Made by a program: the position numbers and the translations under genes. The notes under the pieces are model-generated. The model ran no database searches. It was not told the DNA's origin and was given only the letters and a program-made list of their open reading frames with translations. DNA of 64,000 nucleotides from Histoplasma ohiense (taxonomy: Eukaryota; Ascomycota; Eurotiomycetes; Onygenales; Ajellomycetaceae). Of the stretch, positions 12,301-22,159 are shown piece by piece. The stretch covers positions 744,001-808,000 of the forward strand of contig JAEVHH010000006.1 in assembly GCA_017607445.1 (NCBI GenBank), written 5' to 3'. How positions within the stretch are numbered: position 1 is the first letter of the stretch; every line of letters begins with the position of its first letter.

Positions 12301-13040
12301 CATTATTTCTGATGTTTTATCAACTATCATCAAGATGACTGAGCACACTGACTACTGCTGATACAGTTCATTTACAATACCTCTCAACATATTTCTACTG
12401 AAATGACATCCACAGAAGTCTTAATGAGATATCAATTTGATTTGAAAATTAATGTCAGCAAATCACCACAATCAGTCACCATACATGCTGCTAGTCACAC
12501 AAAACATATCAAGGAAACATATCATAAGTTTATCAAGAATCTACAAAAGATATGACAAGCACAGAAAATCTATTACAATGCAAAATATAAACTTCAACAA
12601 TTTAAAATAGATGACTATATCATACTCAATGCAAAAAATCTTCAATTGCTACACTCAGTTCACAAACTCAATCATAAATATGTTGAATTCTTCAAGATTC
12701 TGAATATCATCAGAAAATAAGTGTATAAACTAGAATTATCATCTTCATATAGAAGCATCCATTCTGTATTCCACATATTTTTATTGAAGCCATACAACTG
12801 CAGAAATAGAGCACTATCAGAACCAGAATCAGAACTTATCAACAGTGAAGAAGAATATCAAATTGAAGAAATTCTTGAAAAACAACAATGAAAAAACAAA
12901 CCTTCAGAATATCTTATGAGATGGACAGATTGAGATTCTAGTGATGATATATGAGAATCAGAAGAAAATATATTGAACACTCAGACATTCAAAATCTTTC
13001 TTGAACAAGAAAATAAATGACAAATACAAAAACAACATAT
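9380..13040 (+). pseudogene. Gypsy-2 pol: protease-RT-RNase H-integrase-chromodomain (copy A)
   Basis: Protease core LVLVDSESEVNCINEF (about 9396; DSG has become DSE). RT: DY-stop-ELNQIIIKNQYSL (about 10150), FELANASVIFQAYINNALSDLL, and an intact YLDDILIF from 10444. RNase H: DTFTFAVTAILL and YDTHDKELL (10900-11050). Integrase: ITINFITDL (about 11960), HSQTDDQTE (about 12255), then an LKPYN C-terminal segment. Near the end, EYLMRWTD resembles a chromodomain. Stops are mostly TGA. A long linker between RNase H and integrase (11280-11700) is unusually serine/threonine-rich. Confidence 0.85.
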
Positions 13041-13066
13041 CTTCAAATGTCAAAAGTGCAAATATC

Positions 13067-13156
13067 AAGTTGAAAGACATCAGAAGCACAAATCTTAAGT
13101 TGAAAGATATTAGAAATGCAAATCTTAAATTGAAAGACATTAGAAGCACAAATCTC
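13067..13156 (+). repeat. 30-bp tandem repeat, three units, at the pol 3' end
   Basis: Three 30-bp units of the form AARTTGAAAGAYATYAGAARY plus nine bases. In frame they would encode the decapeptide KLKDIRSTNL. Copy B keeps about two units in reverse orientation at 54885-54960. It may be a C-terminal repeat tail of the polyprotein or simply a minisatellite. Confidence 0.75.
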
Positions 13157-13574
13157 ACTCAAATTTCAATCAAATGCATTTTTTTTTAGAAGGATTTTAT
13201 CAGAGAAAAGAGAAAAAATTCAATTTGAGTATAATAAATACAAAAAATAAAAGATACAAGCAAGAAAAAAAAAAAACAAAGAAATCAGACTCTAAGAAAA
13301 GTCTAAAGATTCTCAGTTTATTTATCTTCATCTCATTCTTCATCTCTTACATTCTCTTCTCTCTTTCATCATTTCTTTCATTCTCTCTTTCTGTCACTCT
13401 CACTCAATACTTCTTCTGATACTTGTATATTACTGGCACTTATTTTGGATGCAGAGGTATAGATAAATATCTATTTCACAAAATATTTATCTCTTCACTT
13501 CTTCTCTTCTTCATCAATCTATTCATTTTCTGATATATCTAATGAAGAAAGACATTCTCTTTCATCTTCTTCTC
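13157..13574. other. Gypsy-2 3' non-coding segment
   Basis: Pyrimidine-rich, low-complexity sequence (repeated TTCTCTC and TTTCATTC) between pol and the antisense ORF. I see no gene. Confidence 0.5.
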
Positions 13575-13844
13575 TTATTTCTTCATCATTTGAGACACTC
13601 TCTTCCTCTGCTTCACAGATGTCAGTGGTAAATTGATAAAAAAAGCAGATATCACAGACACTGCTGCAGTCACTGACATCTTCACAATCTTCTTCATTGA
13701 CTTCTCAGTCAATCTTCTCTCTGTCACAGAGTCTCTGAAGCTCATCACTCTTAAAATTCTCATATTCTTCTCCACATCTTTCTCTTTCTCTAACATATTC
13801 ACTCTGAAAGAAACAGATACAATCACTGTCTTCATAATCTGCAT
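13575..13844 (-). CDS. Antisense accessory ORF of Gypsy-2 (copy A)
   Basis: An 89-codon ORF opposite to gag-pol, starting MQIMKTVIVSVSFRVNMLEK and ending in KKRVSQMMKK-type basic sequence. It is collinear with the ORFs at 1-302 and 54158-54439. It has a charged central part, then a hydrophobic segment (VTAAVSVISAFFINLPL) that could be a short membrane or packing helix. No known family is recognised. It stays open in an element whose pol has many TGA stops, but the + strand is also nearly open here. Purine bias alone could explain this. Confidence 0.4.
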   Translation of the reverse strand: MQIMKTVIVSVSFRVNMLEKEKDVEKNMRILRVMSFRDSVTERRLTEKSMKKIVKMSVTAAVSVISAFFINLPLTSVKQRKRVSQMMKK

Positions 13845-14897
13845 CTCTGCAGACTCAGCTGCTGTCTGATACTGAGATCACAGAGCATTCATCTCTGCTC
13901 TGCTCTGAGCAGACAGCATTGCCAGATAAGATGTATTCAATCATTTTATCAAACAACAAAGACAACTTTTGTGATTGATCATATTCTTCTCAGCTGCCAC
14001 CCCCACAAAAATAAACACTCATCCATATATAATGCATCTCAGAAGAGGTGTATCATGCATCTAGCATTATTATCAGTATATCAACATTGCTAATGACATC
14101 ACTTATCTATTCAAACACAAATTCAGAAAAAAGAAATAAAAATCAAAGAGAAACACTCACAGATTTGCAGGATTTTCCTGCAGAGATACAAATCTCACAA
14201 CACTTTCAGACATTTGATCTCAATACACATCAGAAATCAACATTCTCAAGTCTAGAGATACAACATTCACACAGAATTCAACTGTTGTGCATCATGTGAT
14301 TAGAACTAAATCTAGAGCAATACAACAAGTGAAAAGTGAATGACACTATACAGAAACAAGCTAGTGGCGCACATGACCACACTAATAACATCACTGGCAA
14401 GAAACACCAGCAATAATATGTGATAAGCATCCAAGATTATTATTATTATTATTCTTCAATTATAGATGCATGCAGTCAGTGACTATGGCATCTACAAGAA
14501 ACAACTTACTTAAAATTGAAATAATCAAAAGAGCTCATTTCAACAAAAGAGAGGAGAAGAAAAGAGAACTGACAAAAATTTAAAAAAATTTTTTATTGAA
14601 GACAAAAAATCACAGCAGAAGAGCAAGAAGTTGATGATGATCAAGTTAAAAGAGAAGAGAAATCTTCAAGAGAGAAGAAATTCTTTTTGCTTCTCTGCAC
14701 ACAACCTCTAGCAATCAAAGAATCCATCAATTTCATCTCATTAAGAAATCAATAACAACATATATACAAGCTATCTAGAGGATGCAATCGATACACTGCT
14801 ATCAACAAGCAGTACTTACAATACAGAAATGCAATTATCTACTAGCAAGCAATCTATACAATTGCTGAGAGCAGCTTTTATAAAAAAGAGAGGCAAT
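13845..14897. other. Gypsy-2 3' untranslated region (copy A)
   Basis: About 1 kb conserved among the three Gypsy-2 copies without convincing coding potential. It includes a conserved CCACCCCCACAAAAATAAAC patch (about 13996), an ATT trinucleotide run (about 14438-14452) and a purine tract ending AAAAGAGAGGCAAT directly before the 3' LTR. Confidence 0.5.
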
Positions 14898-15167
14898 TGT
14901 AATGCACTCATTTATTATTTTTTTATTGTATATTATCTTCACTTATTCTTATCTCTTTTCATTATACTCTTGCTACTGCTATTTCTATATGTATATATAT
15001 ATCGATGTATGTATTTCGCACATCTTCTTTCTCTTTCTTTTCTTCTTTAGCAATTAGCTACACTACATTACACTACTATACAACACTCTACAATATACTA
15101 CTATTATCTCTGCTATGCTATAAACTATTTTCTACTGTTACTCTTCACACTGTCACTACATCTCACA
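14898..15167 (+). repeat. 3' LTR of Gypsy-2 copy A
   Basis: 270 bp from TGTAATGCACTC to CTACATCTCACA, followed by the TSD TGAGA at 15168-15172. Confidence 0.95.
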
Positions 15168-15172
15168 TGAGA

Positions 15173-15578
15173 ATAGTCATGAAGTTGTATAATTTTGATA
15201 TACTTCTTGAAATTCATCTGAATGTTCAATGGAATAAAAATCAGTATAGATTTGAAATCCCAGCTTATTGCTCCTCATACACTCACTGAGATACACTCAG
15301 ATTTGAAGATAGAGAGTAGATATCTACTCTCATAACCTTTATCAACTGAATGATGAATATAGCAGTTTGATATATTCAATTCAATCTTGAAATGAGCTTC
15401 ATCTGAGAAGCTCATACAAGAGAAATCTTCATCAGCTCAATTTCTGTGTTGAATATCAAAAGCTCTTTGAATTTCCTTATATATAGACTTTAAATAGAGC
15501 TTTTTTCATGATTTAAAAACATATCATTCATTCTTTTGAAGATACTGTCTTGCTGTATTTCAGCAAATATAGAAGTCA
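15173..15578. other. Host sequence between Gypsy-2 and the LINE
   Basis: About 400 bp with no match elsewhere in the window. It is AT-rich and low in GG, CC and CG, so it has the same decay signature. Short open stretches occur on the + strand but are broken. It might be a remnant of an older element or gene; I cannot identify it. Confidence 0.4.
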
Positions 15579-15592
15579 GATTTTGAGGGTGT

Positions 15593-15611
15593 TTGTTTGT
15601 TTGTTTGTATT
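15593..15611 (-). repeat. LINE 3' tail, (CAAA)n
   Basis: On the minus strand the element ends in about four CAAA units, abutting the 14-bp target duplication. Short A-rich tandem tails are typical of LINE 3' ends. Confidence 0.7.
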
Positions 15612-15629
15612 GGTTTAATGTTCTGAAGA

Positions 15630-15652
15630 AAACACGGGCAGCACCCGTGTTT
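15630..15652. other. 9-bp inverted repeat near the LINE 3' end
   Basis: AAACACGGG, loop CAGCA, CCCGTGTTT. Imperfect pairing continues outward (TTCTGA and TCAGAA). It sits about 20 bp from the LINE tail and keeps CpG and CCC/GGG although its surroundings have lost them. A 3'-end RNA stem recognised by the LINE RT is one possibility. Confidence 0.6.
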
Positions 15653-16239
15653 CAGAAGCCTCCCAAAGGGCATGGAGATGTGCTATGCTGAAGAGATTTC
15701 TATGTACACAGAGAAAGAGAAAACAGAATTCAGATGACAACTCTTGAGAAGACTCAGCTCATTGAAAAGGATTTTTCTGAGCTGTGCATTCATTTCTGAT
15801 CTGATGTATAGCCATTCATGGTGAAGCTATAGTGTGGTTTCTGAGAGGACTGCTGCTGCTGTGTCTGAAATGCTTTATAGTGAATGAAGAGAGATAGCTC
15901 TCTTAGTTGATCTGAGAACTGTCTGCACTTTCAACAACAGAAAAAAGACAGATGAGATAGACAAAAGAAAAGAAGAAAAGTGAGTGTACTGAAAAGAAAG
16001 ATAAAGAGAGAGAAGTGAAGACAAGACTGTGTCATCTATGATATATTGCAGTTACATGACCCAGCACAAGCCCAGAGGAGGAGAGAAAGAGAGAGAGAGA
16101 AGAGAGCACTGAAGAAGATTGTGAGAGGAAAGAAATGAAGAGAAACAGTGAGAGCAGCAGAAGAAGAGAAGAAAAGTATATACTGACAGCAAGAAACAGC
16201 TGAGTCAGCATGCAGACTGTACTGATTACACCACAGCTA

Positions 16240-16480
16240 GTTGAAACAAATGAGTCAATCATACTGATTGAATCATTTGCATCAGTTGAATCAATTGAAT
16301 CAACTGAACTGTTTGTACTGATTGAATTGATTGAACTGTTTGTACTGATTGAACTGGTTGAATCAATTGTACTGATTGAATGAATTGAGTCAATTGTATT
16401 GATTGAACTGATTGCACTGTTTGTACTGATTGCATCAGTTGAATCTATTGTATTGATTGAATCAGTTGCACTGAACATTG
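16240..16480 (-). repeat. 18-bp degenerate tandem repeats in LINE 3' part
   Basis: About a dozen imperfect units related to GAATCAATTGTACTGATT. On the minus strand they read as hexapeptides such as SINTID and STNSSI. A minisatellite inside the C-terminal or 3' UTR part of the LINE. Confidence 0.75.
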
Positions 16481-16499
16481 TGCTATCTGTACTGCCTTG

Positions 16500-19400
16500 C
16501 TGTGGGGGCTGTCTGATGGTGTGTGCTCAAACAGCTGTATTATCTCATGCAGTACTGTGTGTAGAACTGTGTGTGGTCAAACAATTCTACAAAGTCTATA
16601 GAGATCAGAGACTCTAGATAGACAACAGCTGTTATCTGATTATATGACTGTGCTGCTGATCTCTTGAGTCAGTGAGAGAAGTGTTTCTGTAAGTATCAAC
16701 AGAGTATCAGATGTTCTGAGCTTTTGTTGTATTCACAGACACAGACAAGCCTCACATCTGTATGCTGAAAGTATCTGTGATATCAGAAGAAGTTCTCATG
16801 AGAGAAGTGAAGTATAAATCAGTGATGAAGAACATATCATGATATGATGAGCTCTGAAGAAATTTTTACTTGATATTTCACAGTCAGTCTGCTGAATCTT
16901 CAGTTTCAGTATCAGTCAGAGAGTTTTCCACAGACTCTGTTTCATCACTCTCACTCTGTCTCTTGACTGAGCTGCTTGATCACTGTGTGAATTTCACTGA
17001 CTGTGAGCATAATCTTGAGTTTATAGACTGAAGCTGCAGTAGATGAGATCATTCACTTAATCAGACAGTCTGCTTTCTCATTATCCTCTATTCTCATATA
17101 CTCAGAGGCTCATTTCAGATTCACATTATGTTGTCTGAGAAGCTCATGACAGTGACTGTAGACTCAGTTCAAGAAGACCACTGCACTGCTCTGTATATCT
17201 CAGATAACTGAGATATTGTCAAAGCAGAGTCAGATCTGAGAGTTAGTGCTGTCATCTGTGACACAGAGTAGAAGTTTCACCACACACTCTAATGCACAGC
17301 AGATGTCAACTGTCTCAGCATTGAAGATATATAATATACAGCTCAGTGCAGCTGAGAAGCTGATCAGCTGTTTATTTCTCTGATAGACTATAAAGCTATA
17401 ACTCACTCATCTGCTGTTGTCAAGAATTTATTCTGATTCATCTGAGAAAATATACAGATCTGTTGAAGATTGACTTTCTCATTATTTCTTGAATATCTGA
17501 GCAGCACTCTTTTTATCTACACTCTCTATGAGATTCATTCTGCATCTTTCTGAATAGTGTGAGATGACAAGTGTGAGTCTATTAACTGCAGACAGCAGTG
17601 CTCTCAATCTCTGAATCTTGATCTTCAGATACTGTCAGATTTCAGCTTCTCTTTTATATGTGATTATTGAGAGAGTTATTTATAAAGTCAGTGAGTGTCT
17701 CTTATTTATCATCTGAAGTCTTGTTGCAAAACATATTTTGATCTTCTTCAGAGCTATCATTGCTGATGAGAGCTCAGCATCTTAGTATAGAGTTGTGATA
17801 GATGTTGTATGAAAAACTGAAAGAACTTCTCTGATTATTATAATAAACATCTTCTCAACTGTTCTTATATATTATTTCAGATGAAAGCTGATCTCTTCAC
17901 TTCTGTCTGTGTGTTTTGCTGACTGTGTGCAGCTGCTGTACCAGGCCTCTGTGTTATAGAGCAGCAAAGAAATCACACAGATAGTGATTATCTTTCACAG
18001 AGCATCTGCTGAAGACTCATCTCTGATCTTCTCTAGACTTCAAATATGCTGAGTCACAGCTCTTGTCTTTTTTGCTCAGACAGAGACATATAATCTTCAG
18101 ATGAGTCTTCTGTCAAAGTGTACACTCAATCAGCAGAATACTGACTTCTGTTCAGCTGAGACAGTGACAGAGTGTATAATCAGATTCTCTGACACAATCA
18201 CTGATGATGCTTTATTGTATCATTTTCTTGTGAAATGAATTATCTCAAGTTTCTCTGATGCAAAGATCATTTTGTTTATCTCCTCTCATCTCAGAATACT
18301 CTGTATATTATGACTGAGAAGAATAGTATTGTTGTTAAATAAGTGTATAACTCATCAAGTGTTCAGATCATCTGCATAATCAAAGTACAATTTCAGATTC
18401 TGCCACAGCAGCTCTGTCAGATACAGAAGAAACAGTATTGATAACAGAGAGAATCTCTGTGACATATCATATTGCATCTGATATGCTGTTGTGATGATTC
18501 TTTTCAGCTGAATCTGAGCTCTGCATTCAGTGAGAAAGCTGTCAATGAGTTGTAGCAGCTCATATAATCATCTCTGTTGCATCATTCACTAAAGCAGTCA
18601 TCTGCACAGCACAGTATCAAAGACACTCTGTATATTCATTGTAATTATGAACATCTTCTTGTTTTATGCAAAGACTGTCTTCATCTCATGAGTGAAAGCA
18701 GCTATCAGATTCATTGCAGATTGTCTGAACAGCATTTCTTCATACTGTAAGCTGACTACATTATGAATGAGTGCTGTGTATATCAATTATCTTGCAATAA
18801 TGCATTTCAGTCTCTTGAAAATTACTGAGAGAAGAGCAATAAATCTTCAGAAGTGGATCAAACTTCTATCTCTCTTATCTATTTTGAGTATCATTATCAT
18901 CTCTGTCAGTTTTCAGATTTGTGAGAAGTGGCAGAGCTGGAGGCAGCAGTTGTATAGCTGCTGTACAAAGAGAGATATATACTGTCAGTATATCTTGAGC
19001 AGCTGCATTGTGATTTCATTCATGTCTGAAGAGATACTCTGTACTTCAATGATGTTGCACTCTATCTTCTTCATTTCAACTCAGAAGTTTCAGAGCAGAT
19101 TTCTCATGCCACTTCAGTGTTTATTATTCAGTGAATTGTATTTCAGATCATCAGCTGAGTTGTACTGCTTCAGAATAATTTGTTGAAATATCTCAGCTTT
19201 GATAACTGTCTCTTCTATGATCTGATTCTCAATCATCAAAGAGAATGCTCTGAGATTGAATTTCAGCTTATACTATACTATCATCTGATACAGATCTCTG
19301 CTATTTCTGATTTTATTGATTATCTGTCTTCAGTATACATACTTGATCTTGCATACTGTGTTCTTGAATCAGTGCTTTATAGTCTCTGTCTAATAAGTGA

Positions 19401-20176
19401 TGAGCTCTCAATGTGCTCTTCAGCAGTCTGCTGTTCATCAAAGAGCTGTAGTCTGTTTCTATTACACTGACTTACTGACTGTCTGAGCTGCAGTCAGAAG
19501 ATTCTGAATGAAGTGTTGAGTCAGATCATCAAGCTATATCACATTCTCAACTCTATCTGAGTAAGATATATTCATCATAAAATCTCTGATAAGATCTGTA
19601 AAGAGCTTCAGCTGAGAGTCTGTGATCTTGATCTGAGCTCTGCTCTGCTGTGTCTGAGATGTTGTTGATAGTATAGTAATTATAGACTGATGATCTGAGT
19701 CACAGTGTAAATCTTGATGCACTGAAGTGAAAGCAAAGATCACATTGAAAAAGATGAAATCAATCATATAATCTGCTATATGAGTTGAAATATCTATCTC
19801 TTTTACAAAGTTCATTTCATGTTCACTGATTCACTGAATAAACTCCTCTTCTTGATGCAGATTCACTGTCTCTAATTCAAAGATATTATATTATACATTG
19901 AAATCCCCATCTATCAGACAGTGAGCTGATGAGCTCAAATTGATCAGATAGTTCATAACTGTGTCTATCTCAGACTGTCTGTACACATTGAGAATGTAAT
20001 AGTCATTGACACTGATTTATAGCAGATCTCTGTTTTGTATAGATTAGTGTTGCTGTGTTCTTATCTTTGAATTCTTGTGTATATATATTATGATTCAGAG
20101 TCTTTTCTTCTCTTGCTGTTTCAGATTAGTGTCATTTCAGTGATCTATAAATGCAAAGCACTCATATGCTGAGTGA
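16500..20176 (-). pseudogene. LINE ORF2: endonuclease-RT-RNase H (main part)
   Basis: Read on the minus strand. An AP-endonuclease end (DGDFNV near 19890, then DLHCDSDHQSI with the SDH motif at 19690-19698). RT core with LFLLYLTELLWQ and YADD (18367-18378) inside FDYADDLN. The usual post-RT segment (LGVHFDRR-type, RAVTQHI-type) lies near 18100. A Tad-style RNase H (HDIFNAETVDICCALE, LCFDNISVI) lies at about 17350-17100. The enzyme would nick the target and copy the LINE RNA there. The frame is broken by many stops, largely TGA, and its 5' part is separated by the Gypsy-3 insertion. Confidence 0.82.
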
Positions 20177-20181
20177 TTAGA

Positions 20182-20452
20182 TGTAAGAGATGGTTGTAGG
20201 TATAATTATGAGAGTAGTGTGAAGTACGCACGTAGAATGTTAAGAAGATAGCAATCTCTATTATTCAAAGCTAATCACTGATCTCCTAATATCTACAGAT
20301 ATCAGTGAGCATTATATAGACGACTACTACACACTACAGCCGCCTATGATGCTGTGCACTATATCTCTCTTCATTAATTCTGACATGTTCTGTGTTCTTC
20401 TATTGCCACATAACTATTTTCTAATATAGATATCTCTGTTGTGTCTATTATA
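20182..20452 (-). repeat. 3' LTR of Gypsy-3 copy A
   Basis: 271 bp. On the + strand it runs from TGTAAGAGATGG to GTCTATTATA (CA end mutated to TA). It is the same length as its partner at 27055-27325. Confidence 0.93.
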
Positions 20453-20995
20453 ATTATCTCCCTTCTTCAAAGGCCTGGTCCTCAGAGCTTCTTACTGCAA
20501 TGTGCGAAGTTTGTAATATGTGCTGTATGGTTAATATTGTATAGAGTTCACAGAATTGAGCTGAATTAATTGTTGAGATTAATTTCAAAGTGTTGCTGTT
20601 TCAAAAGAATGTTTTTCCATCTTCAGTGTCATTGCAGTTCAATCATGATTTAGACACAACTTCTGAACCCCTTTTCTTTGACTTCTACACCAAAAATCAC
20701 ACTCCATTGAAAATCATCACCATCATCACCATCAATGATTTTTTATTTAAAAAGAATACATCAATTTATCAAACAAAGTATGCTGTATTCTTCTATGTGA
20801 TTTTTATTGTGAAATTCAAAGTTTTGATTGTATGATTGCATTTTCCATTTTGGATTGAGTTTTGTGTTGTTGTAATCTCTTTGATCAACATTGCAATATT
20901 GATTTCAATCTCCAACATCTGTTTTTCTTTCTTGTTGCTTTTGCTTTTCCTTCTCCTTTGAATAAGGCTTTGGTACTAATTAAAGTTATGATAGA
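20453..20995 (+). promoter_or_regulatory. Upstream region of the Gypsy-3 antisense gene
   Basis: About 540 bp between the 3' LTR and the antisense start codon, conserved in copy B (30207-30742). It is T-rich on the + strand, with TTTTTCTTTCTTGTTGC-like tracts 40-90 bp before the ATG. This resembles a pyrimidine-rich fungal promoter or 5' leader, but no specific element is proven. Confidence 0.35.
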
Positions 20996-22137
20996 ATGTC
21001 AGAACCAGCTGTTTCTGTTGCTGGTTTGAAGTCTATGAAGAGTGATATGCTGTCTGTCATCAAGAGCATTTGCTTGAGTTGTCTGGAGAGATTGCAGAAC
21101 CCTTCAGTATATCCTTGCTTTGTGAATGATGGACAGACACACTGTCACATCTATCATATATCAAATAGAAGTTGTGCTGCTGTAAGTTTTCTTAAACTGA
21201 GATTGTTAAGGATACTAACAGATTATAGATGTCTGAGTGCTTTCATGAAACTGATCAATCTTTGATCAATGAATTTCACAAGATGCTGCTCTTCAATGAA
21301 GTTTCAAATAAGAGATTTGCCATATATCAAACTGTCATTGTGAGGTTTGTACTTGATGTGCAGATCTATAAGAATGCAGATGAAGTTCTAGAATTCTATA
21401 TGAACTCTGATGATTTGTTGTCACAGCAGAGTGTGACATTTGATCATAGCAGCATTTCAGAAAGTGTGTTTTTGTGTTCTGCTATTACATCAGTGTCATT
21501 CTTACTGGGCCAAGATCTTGGTATGTTATTTGAGTTGACTGATAATGTAGATGAAGATGAGGAAGTGGACAGTTCTGTTGAAGTGTTAGAAAGAAATGCA
21601 GCAGTATATTGCTGTTGTTGTATTCAACATTTGACAACATCTCTCTGTCATCATTGTGAGTCTGCTGAGAATTGATGTAAAAAATGCAAACACTACTCAG
21701 TGATGAAGCACATCTGCATTCTGATAAGTTATTATTCAAAACAGATGTTTTTATGGTATATAATATTAACTTTCTATTAGATGTCAGTGGATGCTGTTGA
21801 ATTGATTCAGATGATTATCAACACTGCTGAGGATCTAATTGTCACTGATATAAATGCTTCAAATGTTAATGTTTTGCAGAGTGCTGTGACTGCAGTGGTT
21901 AGATTCTTTGCTGTGAAGATTTGAAAGATTCAATGAGACAGTTCTTCTGAGGCTCCAGCTGAAATGATGATTGATGAGGTCTCAGTGATTACATTGCTGA
22001 TCATAGCTTCCAAGTCATTGTTGAAATGTTGTGCTTCATCAGTTGAGAAAATCTGAGATAATAAGCAGGTTTGTCTTGATGACAATTTCTCAAATGACAC
22101 TGATCAAGCTGAGGCAGATCTGTTTTTTAATCTCTGA
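20996..22137 (+). pseudogene. Antisense, intron-containing, cysteine-rich accessory gene of Gypsy-3 (copy A)
   Basis: Opposite to gag-pol. Exon 1 (20996-21181) starts MSEPAVSVAGLKSMKSD. A 47-nt intron (21182-21228) joins it in phase 0 to exon 2 at 21229, giving 210 uninterrupted codons up to a TGA at 21673-21675 that aligns with a probable Trp. The frame continues to 22137 with three more TGA codons and probably a second intron ending near 21780. Two cysteine clusters are visible: CLSC with YPCFVNDGQTHC and NRSC in exon 1, and CCCC with LCHHC and CKKC in exon 2, suggesting zinc binding. An acidic stretch (DNVDEDEEVDSSVE) lies between them. The family is not recognised and its role in the element is unknown. 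Copy B has a homologue. Confidence 0.6.
21182..21228 (+). other. 47-nt spliceosomal intron in the Gypsy-3 antisense gene
   Basis: 5' site GTAAGT, branch sequence ATACTAACA 18 nt before the end, 3' site ATTATAG. Removing it fuses two ORFs in phase 0. Length and signals are typical of filamentous ascomycetes. In copy B the matching 5' site reads ATAAGT. Confidence 0.8.
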
Positions 22138-22159
22138 ATGAAATAAGTATATTCAGCAG

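Larger units (their letters stand above)
1665..15167 (+). mobile_element. Gypsy-2 LTR retrotransposon, copy A, split by a Gypsy-1 insertion
   Basis: The element is bounded by two 270-bp LTRs and flanked by a perfect 5-bp target-site duplication TGAGA (1660-1664 and 15168-15172). Without the nested Gypsy-1 (2622-8593) it is about 7.5 kb. Order: 5' LTR, gag with a CCHC knuckle, protease, reverse transcriptase, RNase H, integrase, weak chromodomain, a 30-bp coding tandem repeat, a long 3' region with an antisense ORF, purine tract, 3' LTR. All gag-pol frames carry many stops, mostly TGA, so it is defective. Confidence 0.9.

Noticed and set aside
16032..16478. 148-codon minus-strand ORF with SINTID/STNSSI repeats as a separate surface protein
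   Set aside because: It is the translation of an 18-bp minisatellite inside the LINE 3' part and has no signal peptide or context of its own.
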